Positions 61,866 through 64,000 of a stretch of 64,000 bases of DNA are shown here, one piece after another (position 1 is the first letter of the stretch; every line of letters begins with the position of its first letter). A program made the translations under genes and the position numbers. Source of the stretch: Palsa-506 sp963836355 (GTDB lineage Bacteria > Actinomycetota > Actinomycetes > Streptosporangiales > Streptosporangiaceae). Location of the stretch: NCBI GenBank assembly GCA_963836355.1, contig CAWIJO010000007.1, forward strand, positions 558,001 to 622,000. The letters run 5' to 3'. The notes under the pieces were generated by a model. The model saw only the letters and a program-made list of their open reading frames with translations, did not search any database and was not told the origin of the DNA.

Positions 61866-62621
61866 TCACACCGGGCAGCGTGCATCCCGGATAGGACGCG
61901 CTGGTTTAGTGCACACGAACCAGGTCCGACTCCCGCCATCTTCGTTGACGACGCTGCCATCGCTTTCGATTGCCTGTATGTTGATAAACTTTTCATCCAA
62001 TGCTACCTGTATTTCCTCGGGCGAGTATGATATCGTCCTGATGACTTCTGTTAGCAATTCATATTTACCGTTTGCCTTGAGTTCAAGTAGCTCGATATTC
62101 CATTCATATACGGCTTCGTCAGTCGCCTGTACGCTTATCAGCAGATAGTTTCCGTTGAATTCCTGAACTATTTGCGGCACGCCCGCGATAGTCTTGAGGT
62201 CGTCAATTGTCAGGATATCAAAGATCAGCACCCCGCCTTCGTTTAGGTGCCTACAAGCGCAGGAGAAGAAGGTTTTCCAGGCCGAAAAACTGAGCAGGTG
62301 ATTGATGCCGTGGTAGACGCAAATTATAGCGTCAAATTTTTCGTCTAGCCGAAAGCTGCTCATGTCGGCTAGGTACAGCGCTGTCCCCTCGGGCAGCTTC
62401 TCACGAGCTACAGTTAGCACGCCCGGCGATATATCCAGACCACTGACGCGATATTTGTCTGCGAGCAGAGCAATAATGCTGCCGGTTCCGCAGGCTACCT
62501 CAAGCAACGTCACGGCACGGTTGTTAACTTGCTTAATAACATCGTCAATAAACGCAGCCTCGGTGGAAGAATCGCCCGCCACGGCATCGTAATGCCTGGC
62601 AAGCAAATCATAGCCTGACAT
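61866..62621 (-). CDS. SAM-dependent class I methyltransferase of atypically low GC
   Basis: 251 residues. Motif I LLEVACGTGSIIALLA near residue 40, acidic loop VSGLDISPGVLTVAREKL, motif II FDAIICVYHGINHLL, and motif III LNEGGVLIFDI are classic. The gene uses many A/T-ending codons (AAT, TTT, ATA, GAA) unlike every neighbour, so it was probably acquired recently. The C-terminal region is related to unassigned small-molecule methyltransferases. The last ~12 residues, after FVCTKPA, look like read-through into GC-rich host sequence. Confidence 0.88.
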   Translation of the reverse strand: MSGYDLLARHYDAVAGDSSTEAAFIDDVIKQVNNRAVTLLEVACGTGSIIALLADKYRVSGLDISPGVLTVAREKLPEGTALYLADMSSFRLDEKFDAIICVYHGINHLLSFSAWKTFFSCACRHLNEGGVLIFDILTIDDLKTIAGVPQIVQEFNGNYLLISVQATDEAVYEWNIELLELKANGKYELLTEVIRTISYSPEEIQVALDEKFINIQAIESDGSVVNEDGGSRTWFVCTKPARPIRDARCPV

Positions 62622-64000
62622 GTTCAGAGTTTATGCGGCGCGCTGAAATCATGCAATCGCCCGAAGAACATTGCGAGCAGATTTCTCAAGGCCGGCAGGC
62701 TGCTGAAGTTGGGAGTACGGCCTATAGCCGCTATCTCGGTTCTCCGACCGGTAGTTCCGGCCATCCCCTTCCAGACGCGAGGAACGCGAGACCGCGACAG
62801 GCGCGGCTTGCGCTAACCAGGACTGCGTGCCCAGGGACCAGAAGTCCGCCGTGTAGGTCGTGCAGTCGTCCTGCCCGATACTCGTGATCGAGGCACATCG
62901 GCGTGTACGTGTTGACATGACACGCCGTTGGTCGAGAAGGCAACGGCAGAGGACCAGCCGGCTGCCGAGGATGCGGCCGGGGCTACCAGCGACGCGATCG
63001 CGCTGGTAGACGGCACTCTGCAGGGCCGTCGCCACCTTGAAGACATGGCGGATTCTCTTCACCGACTACCGTAGGCCACTGAAGACCTTCAAATCTTCAT
63101 TCCGCGCCGCAATCGGTCTTACTTCTTCAAGGAGAGTTTCGCATAACCCTCGAGGTGAATGCCATGCTGCGGGCAGCCTATGCCAGAGATAGCGGCTCTC
63201 ACAAGCCGGTGACAGGCAGCCGACAAACTACGAGCTTTCGTCGAAGGCATAAACCTGAGCGATCGGGGACTCCGCTTGCTCGCCCAGGAGCCACCCGAGC
63301 GTTGTCACCACGCCGTTGACGCCAGCTATCTGCTCCAGCGACCTGACGACATCGCCGAATCCGTCGACCAGTTCGCCCCGATTCTCACCTTCTGATCGAC
63401 AGACCGTGCATCCGACGCCAGGAGGCCAACGCGTGCATGGCGTGCGCGTGCCCGTTCGGCCGGAACTCATCTGCCCCCATGGCTAGAACCCCGGGCGGGC
63501 TAGCGGTGGGCTCGTGTGGGGGGTGTGCGTGACCGCGCCGACGGCAACCGAGGGCCCTCAGCAGGCAAAGGTCAGCATCACGGCTGCGGCGGCCGACGGC
63601 GGGTGCCGTGGCGGCGCCGTCAGGCCGGCGGGCTCCGAGCCGTGCTCGCGGCTTCATAGATCCGTCAGCTGACCGATGTCTCTTCCTGAAACTTGCACAA
63701 GTATTTGTAGTGCAATTACTGGCACGATCCAGTGCCGAAGTTTGATCGGTCCCCCGGGGCTGGCCGCTCAGGGGTGACCTGCGCGGCCAGTCCGGCCCGA
63801 TGTAGCCGACGAAGGCGAGGCCGAGGAATGAGCAGTGCTCGCAATGCGCGGACTCTTCGCCGCGGCTCCTGGAGCGAAGGGCCGGCGGCCGTTCCTGGCG
63901 GCCTTTCGTTGAGCTCCCCGGCGCCAGGCCTCGCCGGCCATCCTTCCACCACCGGGGCCAGCGTGCCTTACCGCCATGTTTGTGCTTCCCGCGAGCCGGG
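62622..64000. other. Right-end region without supported genes
   Basis: Several frames on both strands are compositional. Two minus-strand pieces look protein-like but cannot be assigned: CRSEGENRGELVDGFGDVV with VNGVVTTLGWLLGEQAESP (63228-63420), and HCSFLGLAFVGYIGPDWP (about 63770-63840). Both lack start signals. The region has moderate AT-rich patches (63080-63150, 63670-63720) and may be a decayed island beside the acquired methyltransferase. Confidence 0.35.

Noticed and set aside
1..64000. CRISPR arrays, toxin-antitoxin or phage-defence islands
   Set aside because: No regularly spaced repeats and no recognisable defence gene sets were found; the tandem repeats are contiguous and short.

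Overview
The window is very GC-rich throughout, with GTG and TTG starts, AGGAGG-type ribosome binding sites and a gene content typical of a large-genome filamentous actinomycete: SARP and LAL-LuxR regulators, a CvnA/CvnB-type kinase-roadblock pair, DUF1707, a DivIVA-like protein, a class F sortase, an IdeR/DtxR iron box and a TTGTCCACA-type DnaA box. I place it in Actinomycetota, probably near Streptosporangiales/Streptomycetales. I cannot name the species. There is no rRNA, tRNA, CRISPR array or phage module. It looks like a chromosomal segment of mixed metabolic, transport and regulatory genes carrying two insertion sequences.

Layout. 1-2.7 kb: 5' part of an Lhr-type helicase, then a PadR regulator with a frameshifted DUF1707 gene. 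2.8-6.3 kb: SDR pseudogene, then an APC amino-acid permease divergent from a LacI regulator, with three matching operator boxes between them. 6.3-13 kb: frameshifted LAL-LuxR regulator, ZIP metal transporter behind an iron box, DUF4242 protein, small zinc-ribbon protein, broken SARP regulator. 13-22.5 kb: secreted beta-propeller protein, a repeat-bearing small ORF coupled to a CxxC protein and an anti-sigma ATPase, CBM48 protein, DivIVA-like protein overlapping a globin-flavoreductase, gene remnants, and a membrane-domain/PLP-decarboxylase fusion. 22.5-28.6 kb: roadblock protein and sensor kinase, class F sortase divergent from its probable surface substrate, glyA under a ZTP riboswitch. 28.6-38 kb: oxidoreductases and two operons of the form VOC protein - very small protein - enzyme, a decayed S9 peptidase, and an intact LAL-LuxR paralogue in inverted orientation. 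38-49 kb: ABC-2 exporter with a leader ORF, hydrolase, TetR-regulated reductase, DHA2 MFS exporter, patatin and other remnants, lipoprotein, GAP-family membrane protein. 49-64 kb: IS4-family element inserted at the start codon of a ppk2 pseudogene, SulP permease, DUF2254 protein, lipid kinase, antiporter pseudogene adjoining an IS66 element, MscS channel, YihY protein, an atypically AT-rich methyltransferase, and a nearly gene-free right end.

The strongest overall pattern is replication-slippage-like change. About ten short perfect or near-perfect tandem duplications (10-21 bp units, two to three copies, several exactly 15 bp and in frame) occur beside a dozen single-base or dinucleotide frameshifts and many genes reduced by internal deletion. 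Single-base frameshifts could partly be sequencing error. The large deletions and 3'-end-only remnants cannot. Other points of interest are the membrane/decarboxylase fusion, the ZTP riboswitch, the iron box before a ZIP transporter, the IS4 hairpin that hides the transposase ribosome binding site, and the small translationally coupled ORFs.
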